A stretch of DNA of 10,270 nucleotides from an uncultured Eubacteriales bacterium (GCA_900547565.1 URHI01000077.1:1-10270); one strand, 5' to 3'; counted from the first letter of the stretch, positions 1 to 6,129 are shown. The notes: a model not told the origin generated them from the letters alone. Program-made: numbers and translations.

Positions 1-1211
1 AAAAGATCGTTCGCCGCTGGCTGCTGGTCGACAAAAAGCGTGTCGACGGCCGCCGTATGGATCAGATACGCCCGCTTGCCGCCGAAGTCGGAATCCTGCC
101 CCGCGTACACGGCTCTGGACTGTTCACACGCGGTCAGACACAGGTGCTTACCGCCGCAACACTCGGCATGCTGTCCGAGGCGCAGATGCTGGACGGCATA
201 GACAGCGACACCTCAAAGAGATACATGCACCACTACAATATGCCCGGCTTCTCCACCGGTGAGGCCAAGGCTACCCGCAGCCCCGGCCGCCGCGAAATCG
301 GTCACGGCGCGCTGGCTGAGCGTTCGCTTATTCCGGTGCTTCCCTCCGAGGAGGAGTTCCCCTACGCAATAAGACTTGTGTCCGACGTCGTGTCCTCCAA
401 CGGCTCAACGTCACAGGGCTCGGTCTGTGGCTCAACGCTGGCGCTCATGGACGCCGGTGTGCCGATCAAAGCGCCGGTTGCCGGTATCTCCTGCGGCCTT
501 ATCACAGCTGAGGACGGCTCGTGGGACACCATGCTCGACATTCAGGGACTTGAAGACTTCTACGGCGACATGGACTTTAAGGTTGCAGGTACTCACAAGG
601 GTATCACCTCCATTCAGATGGACCTCAAGATAGACGGTCTGACACCCGAAATAATCAAGCAGGCGCTTGTCACCACCCACCGCGGACGTGACTATATCAT
701 CGATGAGGTACTGCTCAAGGCTATTCCCGCGCCACGCGCCGAGGTTTCCAAATATGCCCCCAAAATGACCACCATGCACATTGACCCCGATAAGATACGC
801 GAGGTCATAGGCAAGGGCGGAGCGGTTATCCAGAAAATCGTGGCAGACAGCGGCGCCAAGGTCGACATCGATGATGACGGTACCGTTATCATCGCCGCTA
901 TCAACGGCGAGAGCGCCGCTATGGCCAAGGCTGCTATCGACGCTATATGCTTTGAGCCGGAGGTCGGCGCGATCTATACCGCAACGGTGGTCAAGATCCT
1001 CGCAAGCAAGGACAAGCCCAACGAGGACGTCGGCTGCTTCGTCGAATATGCTCCCGGCAAAGAGGGTATGGTTCACATCTCCAAGATCGCAAACAGACGT
1101 CTTAACAAGGTCACCGAGGCAGGCATCGATGTCGGCTCGGTAGTAAAGGTCAAGTACATGGGCCTGGACAAGAAGGGTCGTATGGACTTCTCTATCAAAG
1201 ACGCAAAGTAA
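1..1211 (+). CDS. pnp: Polyribonucleotide nucleotidyltransferase (PNPase), 3' part, 5' end outside window
   Basis: PNPase degrades RNA 3' to 5' using phosphate, releasing nucleoside diphosphates, in the cytoplasm or degradosome. The reading frame is open from nt 3 and gives about 402 residues, roughly the C-terminal 57% of a ~700-residue protein, so the first ATG at nt 57 is internal. Visible in order are the second RNase PH core, with FTRGQTQ, MHHYNMPGFSTGE, the SSNGSTSQGSVCGSTLALMDAG stretch split over nt ~390-450, and the acidic GDMDFKVAGT segment near nt 566 that carries catalytic Asp residues. A KH domain follows from about nt 768 with the GKGG RNA-binding loop, then an S1 domain from about nt 963 with GCFVEYAPGKEGMVHIS. 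The protein ends DFSIKDAK with TAA at 1209-1211. All core motifs look intact. In most bacteria pnp follows rpsO, which would lie upstream of the window. Confidence 0.97.
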   Translation, partial: KIVRRWLLVDKKRVDGRRMDQIRPLAAEVGILPRVHGSGLFTRGQTQVLTAATLGMLSEAQMLDGIDSDTSKRYMHHYNMPGFSTGEAKATRSPGRREIGHGALAERSLIPVLPSEEEFPYAIRLVSDVVSSNGSTSQGSVCGSTLALMDAGVPIKAPVAGISCGLITAEDGSWDTMLDIQGLEDFYGDMDFKVAGTHKGITSIQMDLKIDGLTPEIIKQALVTTHRGRDYIIDEVLLKAIPAPRAEVSKYAPKMTTMHIDPDKIREVIGKGGAVIQKIVADSGAKVDIDDDGTVIIAAINGESAAMAKAAIDAICFEPEVGAIYTATVVKILASKDKPNEDVGCFVEYAPGKEGMVHISKIANRRLNKVTEAGIDVGSVVKVKYMGLDKKGRMDFSIKDAK

Positions 1212-1222
1212 AGCCCAAATAC

Positions 1223-1255
1223 ATCGGGGTGCTTCCGCCGCGGGAGCACCCCGAT
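1223..1255 (+). terminator. GC-rich hairpin after pnp, weak or Rho-assisted terminator / 3' stabiliser
   Basis: An 11-bp perfect stem (ATCGGGGTGCT at 1223-1233 with AGCACCCCGAT at 1245-1255) encloses an 11-nt loop, starting 12 nt after the pnp stop. No T-run follows (next bases ATGAAAACG), so it is not a classical intrinsic terminator. It may act as a 3' barrier to exonucleases or be only partly terminating. Confidence 0.6.
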
Positions 1256-1274
1256 ATGAAAACGCTCGTGTGTT

Positions 1275-1309
1275 CTGCAAAAGCTCATCTGTATGACGGG
1301 CTTTCGCAG
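1275..1309 (+). other. Second imperfect hairpin between pnp and the VanY-like gene
   Basis: CTGCAAAAGC at 1275-1284 can pair with GCTTTCGCAG at 1300-1309 (10 positions, one A-C mismatch, 15-nt loop). It sits in the 167-nt gap between pnp and the next gene. No clear sigma-A promoter is visible in this gap, so read-through from pnp is possible. The function is unknown. Confidence 0.25.
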
Positions 1310-1363
1310 GTCTCACAACACTGTGTAGCCAGACAAAATCTTTCATATCTGATAAAACAAACC

Positions 1364-1373
1364 AAAAGGAGAG
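1364..1373 (+). promoter_or_regulatory. Ribosome binding site that fixes the VanY-like gene start
   Basis: AAAAGGAGAG lies 5 nt before the ATG at 1379. The frame is open further upstream (to an ATG near 1229), but only this start has a Shine-Dalgarno sequence, and it places a TM anchor near the N-terminus. Confidence 0.75.
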
Positions 1374-1378
1374 CAATC

Positions 1379-2377
1379 ATGCCTACACCCCCACTTCCCG
1401 GTTCGGGCCGCGCCGCGTATATGCGCCGCAGAAAGATAAAAAGAATTGTCCTGTTTGCCTCTCTGATAATTGTCATCGTGCTTCTTATGCTGGCGGCAAT
1501 ACTGCTGGCAATGAACATTGCCCAAGCGTCGGACAACAATCCGGACGATACCACCACCGATACATCCGGCAGCACAACAGACAACTCACCGTCAACGCAC
1601 GACGGCTACACCGCATTTATGTATGACAGTTCAAAGGCGGCTGAAGGTCCGCTGGTATTGGTAAACAAATCGCACAAATACATATTCCCGTCAACAATGG
1701 CAGGTCTGTCCGACATACGCGCCAGCCGTAACAAAAACACTGACGGAAATTATTCATACAGCTGTGAATACGACAAGCTGATGGACGCCGACGCGCTCAG
1801 AGCCTTCAACTCAATGATGGACGCATTTTATGCGGCAACCGGCAACGGCTATGCACTGGTCACAGCGGCATACCGCACGGCCGAGGAGCAGGATGCGCTG
1901 GGACTTGACACCAAGGGTGGCTACAGCGATCATCATACCGGCTGTCTTGTGACACTTAAATTTTATATGGACGGCATAATGTACAGCACCTCGGATTCCA
2001 AGTTTGCCGAAAGCTACAGTTGGCTGGCCGAGCATGCTGCCGAATACGGTTTTGTTGTGCGCTACCCCGATAACAAGGTTTCGATAACCGGAGTCAGTAA
2101 CTACTCAAACGCCTATCGCTACGTCGGAATCCCACATGCCGCTTATATGAAATCAAACAACCTCTGCATGGAGGAATACATAGAGTTGCTGCAGTCACAC
2201 AATCTGTCCGACAGCCACCTGAGCTCAACCGACAGCCAGGGCAATACATACGAGATCTACCGAATTCCCATGTCCTCGTCCGCACAGACATCGGTTCAGG
2301 TACCCGAGGGAAAGCAGTATTCAATCTCGGGAGATAATAACGGCGGACTTATTGTCGCCGTAAATGTGACAAAATAA
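1379..2377 (+). CDS. Membrane-anchored VanY/M15-fold protein with degenerate zinc site
   Basis: This 332-residue protein has a short basic N-terminus (RRRKIKR), one TM segment at about 22-46, a Ser/Thr/Asp-rich linker at about 51-76, then a VanY-type D,D-carboxypeptidase fold at about 98-275 and a ~55-residue tail. VanY enzymes cut the terminal D-Ala from peptidoglycan stems outside the membrane. Family landmarks are present: AAYRTAEEQ (163-171), GYSDHHTG (181-188), WLAEHAAEYGFVVRYP (215-230), AYRYVG (245-250) and MEEYIELL (264-271). However, the family metal motif SxHxxGxxxD reads S183-D-H185-H-T-G-C-L-V-T192, so the Asp ligand is Thr. The family ExWHxRYVG motif reads Y242-S-N-A245-Y-R-Y-V-G, so both the catalytic Glu and the second His ligand are missing. 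I infer a non-catalytic wall-binding or scaffold role. The gene lies 56 nt upstream of the DHHW gene, probably in one operon. Confidence 0.82.
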   Translation: MPTPPLPGSGRAAYMRRRKIKRIVLFASLIIVIVLLMLAAILLAMNIAQASDNNPDDTTTDTSGSTTDNSPSTHDGYTAFMYDSSKAAEGPLVLVNKSHKYIFPSTMAGLSDIRASRNKNTDGNYSYSCEYDKLMDADALRAFNSMMDAFYAATGNGYALVTAAYRTAEEQDALGLDTKGGYSDHHTGCLVTLKFYMDGIMYSTSDSKFAESYSWLAEHAAEYGFVVRYPDNKVSITGVSNYSNAYRYVGIPHAAYMKSNNLCMEEYIELLQSHNLSDSHLSSTDSQGNTYEIYRIPMSSSAQTSVQVPEGKQYSISGDNNGGLIVAVNVTK

Positions 2378-2384
2378 ATGACAC

Positions 2385-2413
2385 AAAGCCAAACCCGCAT
2401 TGAGTTTGGCTTT
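2385..2413 (+). terminator. Small hairpin between the VanY-like and DHHW genes, possible attenuator
   Basis: AAAGCCAAAC (2385-2394) pairs perfectly with GTTTGGCTTT (2404-2413) around a 9-nt loop. Only three T residues end the stem (then ATG), and the DHHW ribosome site follows 8 nt later. Partial termination, or mRNA processing that sets the ratio of the two proteins, is more likely than full termination. Confidence 0.5.
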
Positions 2414-2433
2414 ATGTATAGAGGAGGCAAAAC

Positions 2434-3654
2434 ATGGCCAAAATAAATCCCGCCGACGCCGAAGTACAGGGCTATATGGAGCTTCAACGGCGTACGGCAT
2501 CACGTTGCCGTATTGCCGACCTGATGCTCATCGCAGTGCTGTCAGCAATGATAGCGGTGATGGGTATCGCTATATTCATACTTCCGCAGTCAACCTTTTC
2601 AGAGGACGAAAACCGCGACCTGACCACCTTCCCCGCTTTTTCGATCCAATCGCTTATACGCGGCGATTGGACCAAAAAGATCTCCGAATTCTACGCTGAT
2701 CAGTTCCCCGTCCGGCGGCTAATGGTTCAGCTCAAAGCGACCTGCGAGCTGGCACAGTTCAAGGGGCAGAACAACAAAGTCATACTCGGCGCAAACGATA
2801 CACTGATATCGCGCCTGGAGTACACCGACTATTCAAACGTCGAAAACAATATGGCCGCCGTCAACGATCTTCAGATCGCGCTGGACAAAGAAAACATTCC
2901 TGTCTGTATGGCCGTTGCTCCCCGGGCTATAGATATATTTGCCGCTGAGCTGCCGGTGCTTTACGGCTCCGAACGTTCGGACGCCGTGTGGGACGTTATA
3001 ACCGCCTACCGGCCCGACGCAACACGCCTGCGCAACCGCCTTCTGGAATTACACAAAGAAGGCGAATATGTCTGGTACCGCACCGACCACCACTGGACAA
3101 CCGACGGTGCCTATGCCGCATATGAGGAGCTTGGGCAGGTGCTGGGATATACTCCATACAAGACAAGTGATTTTGAGCGCACTCGTGTGTCGGATGAATT
3201 TTACGGGACCACATATTCAAAATCCGGCATGTACTTTGTCGCTCCCGATTCCATGTATTTTTACCGTTATGAAGGCGATGAGGGCTACGTAGTCAAAAAT
3301 ATGCGGACAGGTGCCATCAACACCGGCTTTTACTTCACCGGATTTCTCTCCGTCAAGGATAAATACAGCGCATTCATCGGTGAAAATCAGGCACATGTCA
3401 GAGTATATGATGCAACGGAAAAATCGGAAGACAAGCCTACGCTGGTGCTGGTTAAGGACAGCTTTGCAAATTCAGTCGTCCCGTTTCTGGCACGTCACTA
3501 TGATCTTGAAATAATAGACCTGCGTTATTACACCGGATCGGTTGCCCGTCTGGCGCGCGAGAAAAACGCCTGCGGAGTCCTTATTCTCATAGGCGCGGAC
3601 AGCTTGGCATCGTCCGATGATCTGACACAGTTGCGCCTCGGACTCGGCAGCTGA
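2434..3654 (+). CDS. DHHW family protein (AlgX/AlgJ-like SGNH-hydrolase fold), membrane-anchored
   Basis: This 406-residue protein has a cytoplasmic N-terminus, one TM segment at about 29-51, then a large extracellular domain. The opening FSEDENRDLTTFPAFS (55-70) is typical of DHHW proteins. The name-giving motif is D218-H219-H220-W221, followed by TTDGAYAAYEEL. A KDSFANS motif at 341-347 matches the GxSFxxS nucleophile block of AlgJ/AlgX, with S343 as candidate nucleophile and D218/H220 as candidate partners. Relatives work with an MBOAT (AlgI/DltB/PatA-type) protein to O-acetylate or otherwise acylate an exported polysaccharide. No MBOAT gene lies within this window. The start is supported by GAGGAGG at 2421-2427. 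It probably shares an operon with the VanY-like gene upstream and the small membrane protein 34 nt downstream. The substrate cannot be told from sequence. Confidence 0.85.
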   Translation: MAKINPADAEVQGYMELQRRTASRCRIADLMLIAVLSAMIAVMGIAIFILPQSTFSEDENRDLTTFPAFSIQSLIRGDWTKKISEFYADQFPVRRLMVQLKATCELAQFKGQNNKVILGANDTLISRLEYTDYSNVENNMAAVNDLQIALDKENIPVCMAVAPRAIDIFAAELPVLYGSERSDAVWDVITAYRPDATRLRNRLLELHKEGEYVWYRTDHHWTTDGAYAAYEELGQVLGYTPYKTSDFERTRVSDEFYGTTYSKSGMYFVAPDSMYFYRYEGDEGYVVKNMRTGAINTGFYFTGFLSVKDKYSAFIGENQAHVRVYDATEKSEDKPTLVLVKDSFANSVVPFLARHYDLEIIDLRYYTGSVARLAREKNACGVLILIGADSLASSDDLTQLRLGLGS

Positions 3655-3688
3655 CGGCACAATTACACACAGAAAGGAAAAGTATAAA

Positions 3689-3982
3689 ATGAAGCACAAC
3701 AAATACAATGAATACGACAGCCAGACTGAACAGAGCAATCCGGGGACGCTTTGCGACCGGGACGTGTCCGCGAAGCCCGAAAAGCGGCGTCCGCGTTTTC
3801 GCCCGTATATCAAAAATACCGTCAGCGTATCGTGCGGACTGTTCAAAAATGACGAGGACAGCGGTCCCATTACACAGCACGAGATTTCAGCATCATTTCG
3901 GATCAGACTTATTCCGGTACTGATTTCTTTTGCAGTTGCGATGGGAATTATGCTGCTGACTGCTAAAAAGAAAAAAAGATAA
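3689..3982 (+). CDS. Small protein with a single C-terminal TM segment, unknown function
   Basis: This 97-residue protein has a hydrophilic, charged N-terminal region (1-70; Lys/Arg/Pro-rich around 28-40, PEKRRPRFRPY), one TM segment at about 71-91 (IRLIPVLISFAVAMGIMLL), and a lysine-rich end (KKKKR). This is the layout of a tail-anchored protein with the soluble part in the cytoplasm. AGAAAGGA at 3671-3678 is a good ribosome site before the ATG. It lies 34 nt after the DHHW gene with no terminator between, so it is likely the last gene of that operon. I recognise no family. Calling it real rests on the ribosome site, the placement and the coherent topology. Confidence 0.65.
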   Translation: MKHNKYNEYDSQTEQSNPGTLCDRDVSAKPEKRRPRFRPYIKNTVSVSCGLFKNDEDSGPITQHEISASFRIRLIPVLISFAVAMGIMLLTAKKKKR

Positions 3983-4047
3983 GTCATAAGGCATATTACC
4001 CGCTGAAGCCGTATGCCAGTCTGAGTATCAGTCTTATGCACAGCAAA

Positions 4048-4074
4048 CCGGGTGCCGCGCGATGCGGCACCCGG
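4048..4074. terminator. Bidirectional terminator hairpin between convergent operons
   Basis: An 11-bp perfect GC-rich stem (CCGGGTGCCGC at 4048-4058, GCGGCACCCGG at 4064-4074) with a 5-nt loop is followed by CAATTTTA on the plus side and TTTGCTGTG on the minus side. It lies 5 nt beyond the stop of the minus-strand gene and 65 nt beyond that of the plus-strand gene, so it can serve both. Confidence 0.8.
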
Positions 4075-4079
4075 CAATT

Positions 4080-4703
4080 TTACTTAATGTTGGACGTGAA
4101 ATCCGTTATGACATTATCCTCGTCTACAGAAACAGGCGTTCCGTCTCCGTTGGTCTCAAAGTGAAATGCGTAGCCGTATTTCGGGTTTACATCGAAATTT
4201 GACAGTTGTTCCTCGGAGAACAGCCCGACAACTACCGGAACATATTCCTTTTGCATATTAGCGCGATATGTCCAATGATCTTCAATGTAATACAGTTTAT
4301 ATCCCAAGTCCGCAAGACGTTGATATTCTGCATATAGATCCTGCCGGGTTATTTCAACTTCCGCCTCGGCAAATATGTCAAAGGCAAGCAGAAATAATAC
4401 TTCTCTGTCTGCATATGCTTCCCTGGCCTTCTCCACCTCAATAAAGCAGAAATATTCACCCGGTTCCGGAGTTGCGTAACAGCCGCTGGTATAGCCGCCC
4501 TTGTTATAGTCAGATATTATCGAACCTGCTTTGTGGTACGGAAACATAATATATCCTCCCACTGCAAGAACAAGACAAGCCGCAGCAATAAACGAACCAC
4601 ATTTTATACGCAGTCTTTTCTTCCCTACAGTAAAACCAGCTGCTTCATCAACATACTTTTCGGAGATGTCGCCAAGTGCATTTGAAAACTTATCTGTAGT
4701 CAT
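4080..4703 (-). CDS. Putative anti-sigma factor, one TM segment, external sensor domain
   Basis: This 207-residue protein has a cytoplasmic N-terminus (1-33) opening MTTDKFSNALGDISEKYVDEA, a style common for membrane partners of clostridial ECF sigma factors. One TM segment spans about 36-54, and a ~150-residue extracellular domain follows, with two exported Cys (C75, C86) that could form a disulfide. The HxxxCxxC zinc anti-sigma motif is absent. The start codon overlaps the sigma-factor stop by 4 nt (ATGA), and its ribosome site AGAGAGG lies inside the sigma gene, so the two are translationally coupled. By that context it should hold the sigma factor at the membrane and release it on an envelope signal. 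The external domain is not one I recognise, so the signal is unknown. A strong hairpin follows the stop. Confidence 0.75.
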   Translation of the reverse strand: MTTDKFSNALGDISEKYVDEAAGFTVGKKRLRIKCGSFIAAACLVLAVGGYIMFPYHKAGSIISDYNKGGYTSGCYATPEPGEYFCFIEVEKAREAYADREVLFLLAFDIFAEAEVEITRQDLYAEYQRLADLGYKLYYIEDHWTYRANMQKEYVPVVVGLFSEEQLSNFDVNPKYGYAFHFETNGDGTPVSVDEDNVITDFTSNIK

Positions 4704-5257
4704 ATTAAAACCTCTCTTTCCAATAGATACTCTCGTAGTTCTTTACGTATTCTTGTGAGCCGGACCGAAACATTCTTTTCGGTAAGGCCAACTCTTGCGG
4801 CTATGTCGGCATACGGATCGGAAAACCAGTACCTGCGGAGAAAGATCACCCGGTTTTCTTTTGAAAGCGAATCCAAAAATGCCTCGATCATCTTAGTGAG
4901 CTCGCCTGCCGCAATTTCTTCCTCAACAATATTCGGACAAGCAAGGCAATCTTCCAATTCCTCCATAGCAACATCGTAAATACTGTTTCGTTTGGCTGCA
5001 GTGTTATGCTCGTAGCGTTTAAGTGAAACATTTCTTACGATCTTACAGACAAACGCAAGCAAAGGATTTGGCTTTGCAGGCGGAATGGAATTCCACGTTT
5101 CCAAATAGGCATCATTTATACATTCCTCCGCGTCCAGACGATTGTTCAGAATGTTGAATGAAACCGAGTGCAAGATCCGTCTGTATTTATTATCCAATTC
5201 CTTGATTGCTTGTTCAGATCGTTCAAAAAACAATTTGATTATTTTTTCATCCTCCAT
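4700..5257 (-). CDS. ECF-type RNA polymerase sigma factor
   Basis: This 185-residue protein has the standard length and two-domain form of extracytoplasmic-function sigma factors. The sigma-2 region is at about 20-84, with YRRILHSVSFNILNNRLDAEEC then NDAYLETWNSIPP and the LLAFVCKIVRNVSLKRY promoter-melting helix. An acidic linker follows. The sigma-4 helix-turn-helix is at about 122-178, with LSKENRVIFLRRYWF, DPYADIAARVGLTEKNVSVRLTRIRKELREYL. The protein directs core RNA polymerase to a small regulon, probably including its own operon. The start at 5257 has AAAGGAG upstream at a 9-nt spacing. It is coupled by ATGA overlap to the putative anti-sigma gene. The gene pair looks more AT-rich than pnp and recG, which would fit horizontal acquisition. 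Confidence 0.93.
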   Translation of the reverse strand: MEDEKIIKLFFERSEQAIKELDNKYRRILHSVSFNILNNRLDAEECINDAYLETWNSIPPAKPNPLLAFVCKIVRNVSLKRYEHNTAAKRNSIYDVAMEELEDCLACPNIVEEEIAAGELTKMIEAFLDSLSKENRVIFLRRYWFSDPYADIAARVGLTEKNVSVRLTRIRKELREYLLEREVLI

Positions 5258-5283
5258 CTGTCCTATCTCCTTTCACCTGTATA

Positions 5284-5309
5284 CTACGGTTTTATCGTCA
5301 AAAACTACA
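5284..5309 (-). promoter_or_regulatory. Candidate ECF-type autoregulated promoter for the sigma operon
   Basis: Reading the minus strand, TGTAGTTTTT (5309-5300) resembles an ECF -35 (TGaAAC-TTT style), and CCGTAG (5289-5284) resembles a CGT-type -10. There are 15 nt between AGT and CGT, one or two shorter than usual for the class. The -10 is 26 nt before the start codon. Self-regulation is normal for ECF operons; the match itself is imperfect. Confidence 0.4.
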
Positions 5310-5328
5310 AGAAACAGAAATTTTTATT

Positions 5329-5334
5329 ATTATA
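5329..5334 (-). promoter_or_regulatory. Candidate sigma-A -10 box for basal sigma-operon transcription
   Basis: A perfect TATAAT is read on the minus strand, with no good -35 at 17-18 nt upstream. It could give basal expression, but AT-rich DNA makes a chance match possible. Confidence 0.3.
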
Positions 5335-5375
5335 ACATGCTTTTTTGCTTTAATGCAGTATTATTACCACTATCC

Positions 5376-5409
5376 GTGCCGTTTTTTGGGAACATCCGAC
5401 CGCCGGCAC
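5376..5409. repeat. Inverted repeat GTGCCG/CGGCAC in the divergent regulatory region
   Basis: GTGCCG (5376-5381) and CGGCAC (5404-5409) are perfect inverted copies 22 nt apart, in the middle of the region between the sigma operon and the XRE gene. This is a possible regulator site, with no direct support beyond symmetry and place. Confidence 0.25.
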
Positions 5410-5423
5410 ACACTTGAAACATC

Positions 5424-5453
5424 TCTACTGCCGGTAGAATCGCCCGACTCTAC
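5424..5453. repeat. Three alternating half-sites (TCTAC / GTAGA / TCTAC), possible operator
   Basis: TCTAC (5424-5428), GTAGA (5434-5438) and TCTAC (5449-5453) alternate in orientation with 5-nt and 10-nt gaps, so the middle half can pair with either neighbour. They lie just upstream of the XRE promoter. An operator for the XRE protein or another regulator is plausible. Confidence 0.3.
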
Positions 5454-5466
5454 GCACCGTGAGTGC
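5454..5466. promoter_or_regulatory. Inverted repeat GCAC-5-GTGC next to the XRE promoter -35
   Basis: GCAC (5454-5457) and GTGC (5463-5466) surround a 5-nt centre and overlap the position expected for the -35 of the promoter at 5487-5492. That position suits repression, perhaps autoregulation by the downstream XRE protein. Confidence 0.3.
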
Positions 5467-5483
5467 TCCAACTGACCCGTTTC

Positions 5484-5492
5484 TGATATAAT
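5484..5492 (+). promoter_or_regulatory. Extended -10 sigma-A promoter of the XRE regulator gene
   Basis: TGATATAAT is a perfect extended -10 (TG-N-TATAAT). The -35 position (about 5464-5469, TGCTCC) is poor, as is usual for extended -10 promoters. The -10 is 26 nt upstream of the start codon. Confidence 0.7.
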
Positions 5493-5500
5493 ACTTCCAT

Positions 5501-5510
5501 AGGGAGGTGA
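5501..5510 (+). promoter_or_regulatory. Strong ribosome binding site that sets the XRE gene start
   Basis: AGGGAGGTGA matches the 16S 3' end closely and sits 8 nt before ATG 5519. A GTG at 5507 in the same frame lies inside this site, so it cannot be the start. Confidence 0.85.
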
Positions 5511-5518
5511 GATTTACC

Positions 5519-6124
5519 ATGAATCAGATAATAATAGGAAAATTTATTGCAACATCAAGAAAAGCAAAGGGGCTTACTCAAAAACAGCTGGCTGACATAC
5601 TGTCCATAAGCGACAAAACCGTTTCAAAGTGGGAGCGCGGCAGCGGACTGCCGGAGGTCAGCCTTATGCTGCCGCTGTGTAAAGCACTTGGAATAAACGT
5701 CAACGAGCTTTTGTCCGGAGAACGGCTTGACAGTGAGAAGTATTTTGAAAAGGCGGAAGAAAATATGGTGACGCTTGTCAAAGACACGACAAGTCCGAAG
5801 ATCAAGGTCATGATATCCACCGTCGCGTGCGTGCTTGTCTCACTGTCCGCGCTGGCACTTGTGCTTATCGCCGGTTTTGCCGAGCTTCACGCGGCGGTAA
5901 GACTGCTTTTGATAGCTATTGCCCTTGTGGTGATATGTGCTGTCGTGGCAGTAACCGTTGTAATTGCGGTAAACACCGAAATATTCGAGTGTGAGGCGTG
6001 CGGAGAAAAATTCGTTCCAACCTTATCGGCATACATTATGGGGCCGCACACCCTCAGCCGCAGATATCTCAAGTGCCCTCACTGCGGCAAAAAGAGCTGG
6101 AATAAAAGCAATATACGGCAATGA
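5519..6124 (+). CDS. XRE-family regulator with two TM segments and C-terminal zinc ribbon
   Basis: This 201-residue protein begins with an HTH_3/Cro-CI DNA-binding domain at about 5-66 (GLTQKQLADILSISDKTVSKWERG is its core, ending NELLSGE). A linker follows, then two TM segments at about 97-119 and 127-150. The C-terminal soluble part has C158-xx-C161 and C186-xx-C189, the spacing of a four-Cys zinc ribbon. With two TM crossings, both the HTH and the ribbon are predicted to be in the cytoplasm. Membrane-anchored XRE proteins are frequent in Clostridia and usually control nearby envelope or stress genes. It has its own extended -10 promoter and a hairpin terminator, so it appears to be a single-gene unit divergent from the sigma operon. 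Targets are unknown, and regulation of the shared intergenic region is an inference. Confidence 0.85.
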   Translation: MNQIIIGKFIATSRKAKGLTQKQLADILSISDKTVSKWERGSGLPEVSLMLPLCKALGINVNELLSGERLDSEKYFEKAEENMVTLVKDTTSPKIKVMISTVACVLVSLSALALVLIAGFAELHAAVRLLLIAIALVVICAVVAVTVVIAVNTEIFECEACGEKFVPTLSAYIMGPHTLSRRYLKCPHCGKKSWNKSNIRQ

Positions 6125-6129
6125 CACAA

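Noticed and set aside
432..1376. Long minus-strand open frame (314 codons) opposite pnp
   Set aside because: It is antisense to a fully supported pnp frame, has no ribosome site or family motif, and long antisense frames are common in GC-rich coding DNA.
3472..4077. Minus-strand open frame (201 codons) opposite the end of the DHHW gene and the small membrane protein
   Set aside because: Its hydrophobic stretches mirror the antisense of real genes, the start falls by the terminator hairpin with no ribosome site, and plus-strand genes with good starts explain the DNA.
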